Source of the DNA: Chengkuizengella sediminis
Lineage (GTDB): Bacteria > Bacillota > Bacilli > Paenibacillales > KCTC-33759
DNA length: 64,000 nt
Assembly (NCBI RefSeq): GCF_010078385.1
Contig: NZ_SIJC01000004.1
Coordinates: 1-64,000 of the forward strand
Direction of reading: 5' to 3'
Shown: positions 36,615 through 46,467 of the stretch, piece after piece
Layout: each line of letters starts with the position of its first letter
Position numbering within the stretch: position 1 is the first letter of the stretch
The notes under the pieces: model-generated
Database searches by the model: none
Seen by the model: the letters and a program-made list of their open reading frames with translations, nothing else
What the model was told of the DNA's origin: nothing
Program-made: the position numbers and the translations under genes

Positions 36615-37460
36615 ATGGATCAATTTTATCAAACAAAAGACAAACATTTGGCTTTAACACAATATTATCGCTGGTATCAGGTGTATGAGGTACCTTTTAA
36701 TAAAGCTCGTATTAATAATCAATTAGATATTTTAGCAGATGATATCGAAATCACGTCTCAAGCAGGGACTTCTAAAGGGAAAGACAACTTAGAAGAAAGA
36801 TTGATGATGTATGAAGGATGGCAAAATGCTCATCATGTTGAACATACTGAAGTAAAACGTTTGGATAACAATTGTCTTTCACTTGAAGCGGATATACTTT
36901 ATCAAAACATACGTCCCGATAAAAGTCGATATAGTTATACAATTCATTATTCCACTATCTTAAAACTTAGAGACAATGATCTTCCTCTGTTCACTAAAGT
37001 CAAATTAGAACCTACAGGGACCATTGAGAACCCACAATTTTCATCTGCTTATGCGGAAAATCGGGCAAAATCTTTCATGCATTATTGGTTATATTTAATA
37101 GAAACAGCAAGCGTTAATGGGGACAAATTTGATGAACTTTTAGCTGATCAATTCGAATTAGATTTAAGTACTACTTCAAAGATTGTGAATGTTGATCAAT
37201 TTAAAGAATGGTTAACAACGATTGAAGAACAAGTGAAAGATAGTGCCCATTTTCCAAAAAATTTATCGGTTCGAGAAAATACCGATCAAACCTTACATGT
37301 TTCAGTAGATTTTGATTGGGAAGGCACTTCAGTTAATGGCACCCCCATGGTTGCAGAAACGCATCATGAGTGGATACTTGAAAACAACTTAGATGAACGT
37401 TTTCCGCGTATAAAGGTCATGAAGGTGATACAGAAAAAACCTTTTCAAACTAAAGAATAA
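36615..37460 (+). CDS. NTF2/SnoaL-like protein with two related halves
   Basis: 281 residues, cytoplasmic. Two NTF2-like halves are suggested: residues 1-135 (KHLALTQYYRWYQVYE..., DDIEITSQAG, GWQNAHHVEH) and 150-281 (ENRAKSFMHYWLYLIE, ADQFELDL, FDWEGTSVNG). Such folds bind small hydrophobic molecules or act as isomerases/dehydratases; no catalytic assignment is possible. AAAAAGGAG lies upstream of the ATG. The MerR-type promoter suggests induction by a reactive or toxic compound. Confidence 0.75.
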   Translation: MDQFYQTKDKHLALTQYYRWYQVYEVPFNKARINNQLDILADDIEITSQAGTSKGKDNLEERLMMYEGWQNAHHVEHTEVKRLDNNCLSLEADILYQNIRPDKSRYSYTIHYSTILKLRDNDLPLFTKVKLEPTGTIENPQFSSAYAENRAKSFMHYWLYLIETASVNGDKFDELLADQFELDLSTTSKIVNVDQFKEWLTTIEEQVKDSAHFPKNLSVRENTDQTLHVSVDFDWEGTSVNGTPMVAETHHEWILENNLDERFPRIKVMKVIQKKPFQTKE

Positions 37461-37497
37461 ATAGATTGTCCAATATCGATTTTCGTGTCAATTGATA

Positions 37498-38964
37498 TCA
37501 TGTACCGCAAAAGGTTCGATAAGGACGGGTAGATTGCTCAGGCAGTGTGCAGTAATCAGCCTGTTCGGAGGAGTGCGCGTAGGGACTTGAAAGAACATGA
37601 AGAAGCTGCTCCATCACGCTGTAATCCCCTTGTTTCACTGCAGCTTCTAATGCAGCTTCTACTCGGTGGTTGCGAGGGATTATCGCAGGATTGCTGTTCC
37701 GCATCAACTGATGCGAGGATGCTTTCACTTCTTGCTGCCTGCTTAGTCTCGCCTGCCACATCTCATACCACTTAGCAAATTCTGAGCTCCTAAAAAGGTC
37801 CATATCCTCCAGTGCATCAAATGTTAAGGCTCGGAAGGTATTGGTATAATCGGCACGATACTTTTGCATCATACTGAGGAGATCTTTGACAAAGGATTCA
37901 TCTTGTATCTCTTCGTTAAATATCCCCAGCTTTGCTCTCATTCCTGTGAGCCAATTATTGTGATACAACTCATTAAAATCTGAAATTGCATCCTGAGCCA
38001 GTATGATAGCCTGTTCATGATTGACATGTAGCAGTGGCAAAAGAGTTTCAGCAAATCGCGCAAGATTCCATCCGCCAATATACGGCTGATTGCCGTAGGC
38101 ATAGCGACCTTGAGAGTCAATGGAACTGAATACTGTTCCCGGGTCATAATAATCCATAAAGGCGCAAGGACCATAATCGATGGTTTCTCCGCAAATGGTC
38201 ATATTGTCAGTGTTCATTACCCCGTGGATAAAACCAACCAGTTGCCACTTAGCAATCAGCATAGCCTGACGCTTAATCACTTCCTGAAGCAGTGAAAGAT
38301 ATCGACTCTCATCAGTCTCAACGTCTGGAAAATGTCTTTGTAAGGTATAATCAGCAAGGACCCGCAGTTCCTCAGCTGTACCCCATTTTGCAACGTATTG
38401 AAAGGTGCCAACGCGCAGATGACTGGCCGCCACACGGGACAGGATTGCACCGTTTAGGTCGGTTTCTCGGATTACTGACTCACCGGTAGTCACCACAGCT
38501 AAACTACGGGTGGTAGGAATACCGAGCGCATACATTGCTTCGCTGATGATATATTCGCGCAGCATCGGTCCAAGTGCCGCTCGACCATCGCCCCCACGGG
38601 AGTATGGGGTTCTACCTGAACCCTTGAGTTGAATATCAAACCGCTCACCTTGAGGAGTGATCTGCTCTCCAAGCAGCATAGCCCGTCCGTCCCCTAACAT
38701 GTTAAAATGCCCGAATTGATGCCCCGCGTAAGCTTGAGCCAGAGGCGATGCACCTTCGGGAATCTGGTTGCCAGCAAGCACCGCTATTCCATCTTCACTT
38801 TGTAACGACTGAACGTTCAACCCCAGGTCTGTTGCCAACGGGTCATTAAGAATGATCAACTTCGGTGAACGTACAGGATTTGGATTGAGGTTGGAATAAA
38901 ATAATTTCGGCAGGTGAGCATAACCGTTATCTAAGTTCCATCCTGTTTCTATTCTCTTTGTCAT
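37498..38964 (-). CDS. selO: Protein adenylyltransferase SelO (YdiU/UPF0061 family)
   Basis: Pseudokinase-fold enzyme that transfers AMP from ATP to Ser/Thr/Tyr of proteins and is linked to redox stress. 488 residues, normal length. Expected active-site positions are present: Lys114 in [11 protein letters not shown], Asp253-Asn254 in NTDNM and Asp263 in IDYGP. The third residue from the end is Cys (CGT), where animal SelO has selenocysteine. Base composition is visibly more GC-rich than all neighbours, a sign of recent transfer. Start has AAGGAGATAAG. Single gene. Confidence 0.93.
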   Translation of the reverse strand: MTKRIETGWNLDNGYAHLPKLFYSNLNPNPVRSPKLIILNDPLATDLGLNVQSLQSEDGIAVLAGNQIPEGASPLAQAYAGHQFGHFNMLGDGRAMLLGEQITPQGERFDIQLKGSGRTPYSRGGDGRAALGPMLREYIISEAMYALGIPTTRSLAVVTTGESVIRETDLNGAILSRVAASHLRVGTFQYVAKWGTAEELRVLADYTLQRHFPDVETDESRYLSLLQEVIKRQAMLIAKWQLVGFIHGVMNTDNMTICGETIDYGPCAFMDYYDPGTVFSSIDSQGRYAYGNQPYIGGWNLARFAETLLPLLHVNHEQAIILAQDAISDFNELYHNNWLTGMRAKLGIFNEEIQDESFVKDLLSMMQKYRADYTNTFRALTFDALEDMDLFRSSEFAKWYEMWQARLSRQQEVKASSHQLMRNSNPAIIPRNHRVEAALEAAVKQGDYSVMEQLLHVLSSPYAHSSEQADYCTLPEQSTRPYRTFCGT

Positions 38965-39600
38965 CTTATCTCCTTTTCTTCTCTTGTCTTTTTGTGTATA
39001 TCCTATCGTTTATTTAAAACAAAAAACTAGAGCCATTCTATGTAATTTTTAGTTATCTACTTTCTGTATCAACAGAAGTCAGCACTATTAGTTTCTACTT
39101 GAGGAAAATTATTATCCCCTTTCTCACAATGATCGTGTCCTTAAATATAAATTTCTTCAAGAGTAACTATTCTCGCATTGTCTGTATTAAGTTCAAAAGA
39201 TCCATTAAAAAATTTCCACATACCACCTTTCTCATCATGTGATACGTGCTGCATACCACTAAAGCATCACTTACTAAATAATCCTGCGCTTTAATTCAAT
39301 AACAATTATTTCAAACTTCCCTAAATTGTACAAGAAGTTATTCCATTATATAGACCTATACTAAACGAAGCGTTCTTCAAAAACGTGCCAGATTGTGGAA
39401 AATCGTTTTTAATAAATGATCCTCTAAGTTTCAAAAGAGAAATTCAATTAAAGTACTCTTTGTTCAATAATTTTTTTTAATTTTTCATTAAAGAAAAAAT
39501 CCGTTAGCTTTTAAAACTCAAGTGATATCAAAACAAATTTTAGTAAGATTATTTCTTATAATAGAATAATTCGCTTAAGTATTGATATTCTTGTGTCCTT
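38965..39600. other. Intergenic region holding a gene relic
   Basis: Apart from the relic at 39141-39298 I see no gene, repeat or strong promoter. The AT content returns to the genome norm immediately outside selO. Confidence 0.4.
39141..39298 (-). pseudogene. Frameshifted C-terminal gene relic (DUF-type, unidentified)
   Basis: Two adjacent frames read like protein: DYLVSDALVVC, then after a frame change near 39248, HVSHDEKGGMWKFFNG and ARIVTLEEIYI to a TAA at 39143-39141. The pattern resembles small uncharacterised Firmicutes proteins in which VSHDEDG-x-WQF occurs. No start remains. Confidence 0.4.
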
Positions 39601-39639
39601 TTGAAAAAATGGAATTATAGGAATGAAAGGCGGATGAAT

Positions 39640-40707
39640 ATGTTAAGTCAAAAAAGAATAAGAGATTACGATGTAAAAATAGGCCGTTTAGAAACAGGAA
39701 ACTTAAACTCAATTACAGATCTAGAAGGAGTCACAGTTGGGCATGTAACTCTTAGCAATAAGGAAATGCAAACAGGTGTCACAGCTATCCTACCTCATCA
39801 AGGGAATATATTTAGAGATAAATTAATTGCCTCAAGTCACGTTATTAACGGTTTTGGAAAAACTATGGGCACTATTCAAATTGAGGAATTAGGAACATTA
39901 GAAACTCCAATAATATTAACAAATACGTTAAGTATTGGAACGGCAGCCGATGCTTTAATTGAACATATGCTGAATCATAACCCAGAAATTGGACGTACGA
40001 CAGGATCAGTTAATCCTATTATATGTGAATGCAATGATATGCTGCTAAACGATATTCGAGGTAGATTTATTACGAAAGAGCATATTTTCAAAGCATTATC
40101 AAATGCATCATCCGAATTTAAGGAAGGTACAGTTGGAGCAGGTACTGGAATGTTATGTTATTCTTTAAAAGGTGGTATTGGAACTTCCTCTAGATTAATG
40201 TCAATGGAACATGGAAATTATACCATGGGAGTTTTGGTGTTATCTAACTTTGGAATTTTGAGTGACTTGAAAATAAATGGTAAAGCTGTTGGTGAAGATT
40301 TGAGAGATGTTATCATCAATTCTTACGAGGAAAAGGATAAAGGGTCTATAATAATAATTGTTGGTACTGATCTCCCAGTTACAGAAAGACAGCTAAACCG
40401 TATTATCAAACGAGCGGTAACAGGATTATCTCGTACTGGCTCCATTATTACAAATGGAAGTGGTGAAGTGGTAATTGGTTTTTCCACAGCTACAAAGATA
40501 CCTCATGAAAAAACTTCTAATTGTCATTTAATTCCAATGATCCATGAAGAAGATATGGACCTGACATTTAGAGCTATTGGGGAGGCTACCGAAGAGGCAG
40601 TTCTAAATTCTTTAGTAACTGCTACGCATGTTGTTGGAAAAGATGGAAATGAAAGACCTGCTTTTAAAGATTTAATAACAAAATTCAATATTGAAATAAC
40701 CAAGTAG
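39640..40707 (+). CDS. P1-family (DmpA/S58) peptidase
   Basis: 355 residues from ATG 39640, where AAAGGCGG lies six nt upstream; a TTG reading 13 codons longer has no such site. Family S58 aminopeptidases are self-processing Ntn-fold enzymes. The signature segments DLEGVTVGHVTL, GAGTGMLCYSLKGGIGTSSR (processing and nucleophile region) and SRTGSIITNGSGEVVIGFSTA are present. Cytoplasmic, no signal peptide. Stand-alone gene with its own terminator. Confidence 0.9.
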   Translation: MLSQKRIRDYDVKIGRLETGNLNSITDLEGVTVGHVTLSNKEMQTGVTAILPHQGNIFRDKLIASSHVINGFGKTMGTIQIEELGTLETPIILTNTLSIGTAADALIEHMLNHNPEIGRTTGSVNPIICECNDMLLNDIRGRFITKEHIFKALSNASSEFKEGTVGAGTGMLCYSLKGGIGTSSRLMSMEHGNYTMGVLVLSNFGILSDLKINGKAVGEDLRDVIINSYEEKDKGSIIIIVGTDLPVTERQLNRIIKRAVTGLSRTGSIITNGSGEVVIGFSTATKIPHEKTSNCHLIPMIHEEDMDLTFRAIGEATEEAVLNSLVTATHVVGKDGNERPAFKDLITKFNIEITK

Positions 40708-40785
40708 AGTGTTAAAATTCTGCATCTATTAACTAATACTAATCCCTTTAGCTAAACAAAACATATAATCTTTGCACTGTATATT

Positions 40786-40818
40786 GTGTCAGAAGAACAT
40801 TTTTCTGACACTTTTCTT
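40786..40818 (+). terminator. P1 peptidase terminator
   Basis: GTGTCAGAA (40786-40794) pairs with TTCTGACAC (40803-40811), followed by TTTTCTTG. Confidence 0.75.
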
Positions 40819-40868
40819 GTTCCGCAATTGTAAAGGATCGATTTTGTACAATCCCTCTTATTAGACAG

Positions 40869-41420
40869 CTATCTTTTCTCTTTACTTAAAGTGCTCATTA
40901 TTTCAGCGTAGAGTTCATCGAGAGGTCGAGAGCTGTCAATCTTTATGACAGGACTCTTTGATATTGACATTTGATAGGATTGTTCCGCATATGTACCTGC
41001 CTTACCCTTATCTTCTTCTGACCAATATGTTTTACACCATTCTAAAAAGTCATTTGTATACTCACCATTTTCATCTAGCCACATTTGACTAAGGTTTTTT
41101 CGTTCGATTTCCCTTTTCCTTAAGCGTTTCATACGGACTTCTTCATCAAGTGAAAGAAAAACTAAAAGGTTACGGTTACAAAAACCTTCAGGAAACCACA
41201 TAAAAATGGAACCAGATGCTATATAACAATCGTAAGAACTAATATCTTTTTGGTACATTTCGATCCGTTTTTCAATTGGATTATTTTCCGAGAAAGAACT
41301 ATCTTTCCAAAAATAGTGATCTGTATCAATCCACTTGATATTTTCCTTTTCACTGATGTATTTTGCTAATGTGCTTTTGCCAGTTCCTGAGCCACCAATT
41401 ATTTGGACTTTCACAAACAT
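40869..41420 (-). CDS. P-loop nucleoside/nucleotide kinase-like protein (FlaR/adenylate kinase-like)
   Basis: 183 residues. Walker A GGSGTGKST at about 9-17, a WIDTDHYFW segment, LID-like KRLRKREIERK. Resembles the DNA topology modulation protein FlaR group of small kinase-like P-loop proteins; the substrate is not known. Start preceded by GAGGGGAATGA. Monocistronic on the minus strand, with the GNAT gene upstream. Confidence 0.85.
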   Translation of the reverse strand: MFVKVQIIGGSGTGKSTLAKYISEKENIKWIDTDHYFWKDSSFSENNPIEKRIEMYQKDISSYDCYIASGSIFMWFPEGFCNRNLLVFLSLDEEVRMKRLRKREIERKNLSQMWLDENGEYTNDFLEWCKTYWSEEDKGKAGTYAEQSYQMSISKSPVIKIDSSRPLDELYAEIMSTLSKEKR

Positions 41421-41485
41421 TCATTCCCCTCTCATAAATAAGTCAATCACGTTCTTCCACAAAAGGTCCCAAATCATAAAGATAG

Positions 41486-41526
41486 GCACTTCTCTTAGAG
41501 AAAAGCGCCCTTTTCTCTAAGAGTGC
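41486..41526. repeat. Long hairpin, relative of the dispersed repeat
   Basis: GCACTTCTCTTAGAGAAAAG (41486-41505) pairs with CTTTTCTCTAAGAGTGC (41510-41526) around CGCC. It sits eight bp from the GNAT stop and could end that transcript, though no T run follows. CTCTTAGAGAAAAGCGCCC parallels the CTTCGAGAAGAGCGCCC of the copy at 46652. Confidence 0.5.
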
Positions 41527-41533
41527 TATGAAT

Positions 41534-42070
41534 TCAGTTAAGGTTGTCTCCTAAACACTTCTCCATGCGAATATCAGTCCACATTTTACCTTGCCAATAG
41601 GTGAAATCATTAATTTGGCCGATTTCCTTGTAGCCCAGTTTCTGATACAGCTTCTTTGCCTGTTTGTTAAATTCAAATACTCCTAATTCAATACGTTTAA
41701 GACCTTCCTTCCTAATTTGATCTTCTAAATATTTTATCGCCACATAACCAATCCCTTTACCACGGCCTTCGGGCTCACCAATCGTAATCCCTACCCAGGC
41801 AGTTCCTGGCTCTTTTTTGTACAGATGGCTCGGATCGACCATGTAGTTCATTTCGCCGATTAACTGGTCATCCAGATATATCAGGTAGATATGAACGTGT
41901 TTTAACCGTTGAAATAAGGTTTCTATATTAATGATTCTCTGACATTCCAATTCTGACTTGTTTTGGTTAGGGCGAGTCAACGGGATCAAAGTAGGATCGT
42001 TTTCCCACCGATTAAACACGTCCACTAGGCTTTTATTAGGTTCAGTTAATTTGATGAAATAAGTATTCAC
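41534..42070 (-). CDS. GNAT-family N-acetyltransferase (RimJ/RimL-like)
   Basis: 178 residues from a GTG at 42070 behind GGAGAGG; a reading 26 codons longer has no ribosome binding site. GNAT motif A is GRGKGIGYVAIKYL, motif B KLGYKEIGQ; the N-terminal half has NRWENDPTLIPLTRPN. Probably acetylates a small amine or protein N-terminus. Upstream lies the relic at 42197-42362. Confidence 0.85.
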   Translation of the reverse strand: MNTYFIKLTEPNKSLVDVFNRWENDPTLIPLTRPNQNKSELECQRIINIETLFQRLKHVHIYLIYLDDQLIGEMNYMVDPSHLYKKEPGTAWVGITIGEPEGRGKGIGYVAIKYLEDQIRKEGLKRIELGVFEFNKQAKKLYQKLGYKEIGQINDFTYWQGKMWTDIRMEKCLGDNLN

Positions 42071-42196
42071 GTAGCGCACCTCTCCAATAATTAAGTAGAA
42101 ATCTGATTTTCTATTAACATCTTTTAGAACACCTGTCTTACTCCACAATCCTCCCTACTGCTAATACCAAGTATACCAAATCAGACATTCAACTTT

Positions 42197-42362
42197 CTAT
42201 TTTTTCCAATCATCCAAATCACTTTCAGCTACAACACCTGGATTAAAAATCCACCTAGAATCCTTATGATGTTGTTGATCTTTATAGTATCAATACATCC
42301 TGTGCATATTTCTTTATTACATTTTCCGCCAAAATATCAGCTACTTGAAACACATCTAACAT
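42197..42362 (-). pseudogene. Fragmented gene relic (nucleotidyltransferase-like start, unknown end)
   Basis: An intact ribosome binding site (GGAGAGATGAAGTA) and ATG at 42362 start MLDVFQVADILAENVIKKY, typical of small nucleotidyltransferase-like proteins, but the frame stops after 26 codons. A few bases on, another frame reads DSRWIFNPGVVAESDLDDW to a TAG at 42197. The middle of the gene appears deleted. Confidence 0.45.
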
Positions 42363-42415
42363 TACTTCATCTCTCCTGTTGTTATCATTTGTATGTATAA
42401 ATAGCTTTAGGGTTC

Positions 42416-42464
42416 ATGTTGGTTTTGAATAAAGTTTGATCAAAAACCTCACGCAAACCAACAT
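42416..42464. repeat. Inverted repeat
   Basis: ATGTTGGTTT (42416-42425) and AAACCAACAT (42455-42464) can pair across a 29-nt loop, next to the terminator hairpin at 42481-42519. Function unknown. Nothing else is seen in 42149-42649 outside the listed items. Confidence 0.4.
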
Positions 42465-42475
42465 TCTATGGCTAA

Positions 42476-42519
42476 CAAAAAGAATCCATTTTGAAAAAAG
42501 ATTGATCAAAATGGATTCT
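42476..42519 (-). terminator. Terminator of the second MDR oxidoreductase
   Basis: AGAATCCATTTTGA (42481-42494) pairs with TCAAAATGGATTCT (42506-42519). On the minus strand the hairpin is followed by TTTTTG. It is 130 nt past the oxidoreductase stop. Confidence 0.7.
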
Positions 42520-42649
42520 AATTTGAGATCGACTATTTAATTTTTATAAAAAAGTTTGATTAATCTATTCAAATCCATAACGAATCAGCATTTCAACCCT
42601 TATGGATTATACACATTGTTGTGCGTTCGTTATTCTTATTACCTGAATA

Positions 42650-43603
42650 TTATACAGTTATTACTACATTTCCCTTTTTGTGTCCTTTGTCTACGTATTT
42701 ATGAGCTTCAACTATCTCTTCTAAGGGATAATTCCTGTCTATGACCGCATTAACATGTCCTGCTTCAATTAACTCGTTTAGTTTAACAAGATAATGAGGG
42801 TGTATCTTTAAAAGTCTATCGTCTACTGACACGTATTTCCCATTCTGACTAAGTGCTTTTTTACATTGTATTTTTAGTTTCGAGCTTTTGTTTTTTCCAA
42901 CAGCATCAAGGATAGAATCATAAAGTTCTAATTGGTTTATAGAATCCTCTTTAGTGTAATCTATCACTTTATCAGCCCCCAGAGATTTTACCAATTCTAT
43001 ATTTGATGAGCTGCATATCGCAGTGACTTCAGCACCAAAGTGTTTTGCGAGTTGTACCGCAGTAGTTCCTATTGCACCTGAAGCTCCATAAATAAGCACT
43101 TTTTGTCCACTTTGAATATCCATGTCTTTCATAAAATGCATTGCTAAGGCTCCGCCATAAACTACTGCTGCAGCTTCTTTATGGCTTATATTGTTCGGTT
43201 TTATTACCAGCTCCCCTTGGGCAGCTTCTTTTGCGGATACACATTTGTACTCAGCATACGTTCCACGGCTAATACCTGTAAATCCATATACTTGGTCACC
43301 TTTTTTATATCCCTTAATATCTTTGCCTACTGATTCAACAACTCCGGAAAATACCAGTCCGATAATAGGATTTCTCGGTTTTGAGAAACCTATAAATAGC
43401 CTCATCATTAGTTCCATTATTTGCTTTTTAGGAAAACTAGGATTGCCAGGCATTTTAAAACCCCGGATTACACAATCACTTGCAGTTACTGCTGTTGAGT
43501 GTATTTTTATGAGTACTTCATTGTTTTTGGGAATGGGTTTTTCCACTTCGTTAAGTTGAAGGACTTCAGGTGGTCCGTATTTTTGGCATATAATCGCTTT
43601 CAC
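42650..43603 (-). CDS. MDR-family NAD(P)-dependent oxidoreductase
   Basis: 317 residues of the quinone oxidoreductase-like branch, GTG start with AAGGAGGAGATATT upstream. GroES half with IGLVFSGVVESVG; Rossmann half with YGASGAIGTTAVQLAK. Overall order and spacing match the gene at 27318-28295 but identity is moderate, so it is an older paralogue or separate acquisition. Substrate unknown, probably an enone or quinone. It lies downstream of the MalT-like regulator, 215 bp away on the same strand. Confidence 0.88.
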   Translation of the reverse strand: MKAIICQKYGPPEVLQLNEVEKPIPKNNEVLIKIHSTAVTASDCVIRGFKMPGNPSFPKKQIMELMMRLFIGFSKPRNPIIGLVFSGVVESVGKDIKGYKKGDQVYGFTGISRGTYAEYKCVSAKEAAQGELVIKPNNISHKEAAAVVYGGALAMHFMKDMDIQSGQKVLIYGASGAIGTTAVQLAKHFGAEVTAICSSSNIELVKSLGADKVIDYTKEDSINQLELYDSILDAVGKNKSSKLKIQCKKALSQNGKYVSVDDRLLKIHPHYLVKLNELIEAGHVNAVIDRNYPLEEIVEAHKYVDKGHKKGNVVITV

Positions 43604-43818
43604 AATATCTCCTCCTTAAATTATTCATAAATACAGCAGTTTCATTTAAGACTATAACTATTTTAATCCTATCCTTTATAAACTCATAGACACTTTAGTG
43701 TTGTTCTTTAGTGTTGTTTTTTCAATACAAATGCTTAATCAGCGATATACGAACTGGACTGAGCTGAAGGAGATAATGGAAACTTGTTTTTACTCGATTA
43801 AATTCCATTTTAAGGGAC

Positions 43819-46464
43819 TTACATTAAGCCCATCTCACGTGCTTTGGCTACAGCCTCAGTGCGCCTTTTAACCTGAAGTTTATCAAATATTCTTCGGTTA
43901 TGTCCTTTAACAGTGTCTAAGGCAATGAAAAGTCTTTTACAAATATCTTTGTTTGAAAGTCCCTGTCCTATCAGCTGTAAAACCTCTAGCTCACGTTGGC
44001 TCAAAGGTTCAAATAGGAGCTGAGAATGAGTCATATTCGTTTGTTCTTCACAATCAAGCTTCTCAAGCTTAAATGCTTTTAGCAAGGGCTCTATATATTC
44101 TGGCATAACCCTATTAGCATATGCTTTAATCAATAACCTCTCCATATGCTCCCCTTCATCGAGAAAAGTACGAACAAAGCGACTAGACTTTGCCTCTAAT
44201 AGACTATCTGTTAGTAATTGTAACGATTTGTCTGTTTCACCATTTATATAAAAAATAACTGTCTTTAAAATCATAACCTTTAACATTTTATCCCTTATTC
44301 CATTAAGCTTTACCTCTTGATAGAAAGCGTTTAACTCATTCAGAGCTTTAGCTATGTCTCCTTGAGAAAAATATACTCTTGCCTGACAAAGTGGGAGTTT
44401 GTACGTCTCAGCTAATTTTTCTGCAGAAAGAAGTTTCCCCTGATTTATTAGCAAGTGTACCTCTGTCTCGCTGACTTCTGAAATTCGATCTTCTAAGTTA
44501 TATTGAATAACATACTGTTTTATTTCATTTAAGATCATTGATGCGCCGTCCATATCTCCTTTCGCAAGCAGTGTTTGGACGTAGAGAAGTTTACTTGTAA
44601 TGATTTGATCAACATTTTCTATTTGCTTCGCTAGTTGTGTACTCTTCTCTATATGTTCGATGGCAGCATCTAAATCGTTCCATTCGTAATAAATACGAGC
44701 TAAGCCTGTGTATGCATTATACGAACATGATGATGGTGTATCATCTTTCATTTTTAGAGCTTGCTGGTATGTTTTGAAAGCTTGCTCGAGAAGATTTTCT
44801 TTTGCTTGTACGTTCCCTAGACCTATTACAGATAATATCTCAACGATTTTATTCTCAGACGCATTACTTATAGAAATAGCTTCTGTATAAGCTTGTTTCG
44901 CTTTTGTAAGATCACCCTGTCGTTCATAGGCTACACCTAACTTACAGGTTGTAGCAGTTCGAACCGCCAAGTTGTTGGGGCTTAACTTCTCAAGTGCAAT
45001 AAGGGACTCCGAGATAATCAAGTCTACTTTATTTTGCATCGTAGCCAGAAACGCTCGTATGGCAGCAATATGCCCAACAAGGTTCCGAGTTGTCATATTC
45101 ATCTCAAGTCCTTTCAAGACTCTTTCAGCAGCGAGTAATTTAGGTTCAACCTCGTTAAGCTGACTAGACATCGAGAGTACTGAAGCATACATAACCCATA
45201 ATGTAGGATTAGCATTCATTGTCTCTGTTGATAATGATTTAAGCCATTTCAATACAGGGACTACTGCTCCACGAAAGTGAAGAGGAATCCCATTCCCCAA
45301 TAACAAACGTTCAGCTCGTTCTACATCACCAGCTGTAGCAGCATGTTGAAATGCTTCAATCTCAAAGTTGTTTTTTTCATACCATATACTTGCGCTTATA
45401 TGTAATTGTGCAATATCTACTCTTTTGTTCTCTGCGGAATAATCAAGATCTTGCAACAATTTTTGTTTTAACAATTCTGCAAAAAGATGGTGGTACCGAT
45501 ACCAGCGACGCTCATTATCCAAAGGAATAATAAACAGGTTCGATTTTTCTAGAAACTCAAGGGTTTGCTGCCCTATTAAAGGTGTATCTTGTATAACAGC
45601 ATCACACAAGGAGCCGCATAAACGATCTAAGATCGATGTTCGCAATAAAAATTCCTGAACATATACTGACTGTTGCTTAAGAACTTCTTCAACTAAGTAG
45701 TCCACAATGAAAGAGTGTTTACCTGTAAATGTTTTTATAAAACTTGAGGGGTCACCATGTCCGCACATTGAAATCCCAGCTAGTTGAAGCCCGGTAATCC
45801 ACCCCTCCGTTTTAGTTACCAAGTCAACGATATCATTATTTGATAGCTTCAAATTCATGACTTGATTAAGGAAACTAGCAGCTTCAGAACTGGTAAAGCG
45901 TAAGTCTGAATTCCGAACCTCTGTCAACTGATTCCGCGCACGTAAACGCGCCAAAGGAAACTTAGGGTCCTCACGAGTAGTTATGACCAAATGCATCTGT
46001 GGAGGCATATTTTCTAACAGGAATGTTAGAGCATGATTTATAGGTTGAGTATGAATCGTGTGATAGTCGTCAAGTACGAGAATAAAGTGATATGGAATTG
46101 AAGTGATTTCATTAAGAAGAGAAGTCAAGATGACTTCCATTTTAGGTGGCTGGGGAGATCCGATTAAACTCAAGAGTTCCTTACCTAAATCTTTCTCAAA
46201 CGTCTGTAGTGCTGCAATGATATAAGTGAGAAAAGAATTAGGATTATTATCCCCCTCTTCTAACGACAGCCATGCTACAGCACAATTACAGCTCGCAAGC
46301 CACTCGCTCACTAACGTCGTTTTCCCAAAACCTGCATGAGCAGATACGAGAGTTAGATGTCGATGCATCCCTTCGTTTAAATGCTGTATTAAACGGTTTC
46401 GGACAACTAACTCTCGCCTAGCTTTTGGGATATTAAGTTTGGTAGATAAGATGGTCTTATTCAT
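43819..46464 (-). CDS. MalT-like LuxR-family transcriptional activator (STAND ATPase)
   Basis: 881 residues from ATG 46464 (GGGAGA five nt upstream). N-terminal NTPase with Walker A GFGKTT (about 45-50) and Walker B ILVLDDYH; a winged-helix and a long TPR-like helical repeat region (about 400-790) for ligand sensing; C-terminal LuxR helix-turn-helix with LSQRELEVLQLIGQGLSNKD and KGHNRRIFDKL. Such STAND activators multimerise on binding an inducer and ATP. It is divergent from the decarboxylase/reductase pair 670 bp away, the likely target. Confidence 0.9.
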   Translation of the reverse strand: MNKTILSTKLNIPKARRELVVRNRLIQHLNEGMHRHLTLVSAHAGFGKTTLVSEWLASCNCAVAWLSLEEGDNNPNSFLTYIIAALQTFEKDLGKELLSLIGSPQPPKMEVILTSLLNEITSIPYHFILVLDDYHTIHTQPINHALTFLLENMPPQMHLVITTREDPKFPLARLRARNQLTEVRNSDLRFTSSEAASFLNQVMNLKLSNNDIVDLVTKTEGWITGLQLAGISMCGHGDPSSFIKTFTGKHSFIVDYLVEEVLKQQSVYVQEFLLRTSILDRLCGSLCDAVIQDTPLIGQQTLEFLEKSNLFIIPLDNERRWYRYHHLFAELLKQKLLQDLDYSAENKRVDIAQLHISASIWYEKNNFEIEAFQHAATAGDVERAERLLLGNGIPLHFRGAVVPVLKWLKSLSTETMNANPTLWVMYASVLSMSSQLNEVEPKLLAAERVLKGLEMNMTTRNLVGHIAAIRAFLATMQNKVDLIISESLIALEKLSPNNLAVRTATTCKLGVAYERQGDLTKAKQAYTEAISISNASENKIVEILSVIGLGNVQAKENLLEQAFKTYQQALKMKDDTPSSCSYNAYTGLARIYYEWNDLDAAIEHIEKSTQLAKQIENVDQIITSKLLYVQTLLAKGDMDGASMILNEIKQYVIQYNLEDRISEVSETEVHLLINQGKLLSAEKLAETYKLPLCQARVYFSQGDIAKALNELNAFYQEVKLNGIRDKMLKVMILKTVIFYINGETDKSLQLLTDSLLEAKSSRFVRTFLDEGEHMERLLIKAYANRVMPEYIEPLLKAFKLEKLDCEEQTNMTHSQLLFEPLSQRELEVLQLIGQGLSNKDICKRLFIALDTVKGHNRRIFDKLQVKRRTEAVAKAREMGLM

Positions 46465-46467
46465 CAC

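Noticed and set aside
43690-43722. Direct repeat TTTAGTGTTGTT twice downstream of the MalT-like gene
   Set aside because: Short and AT-rich; no sign of function beyond slippage.
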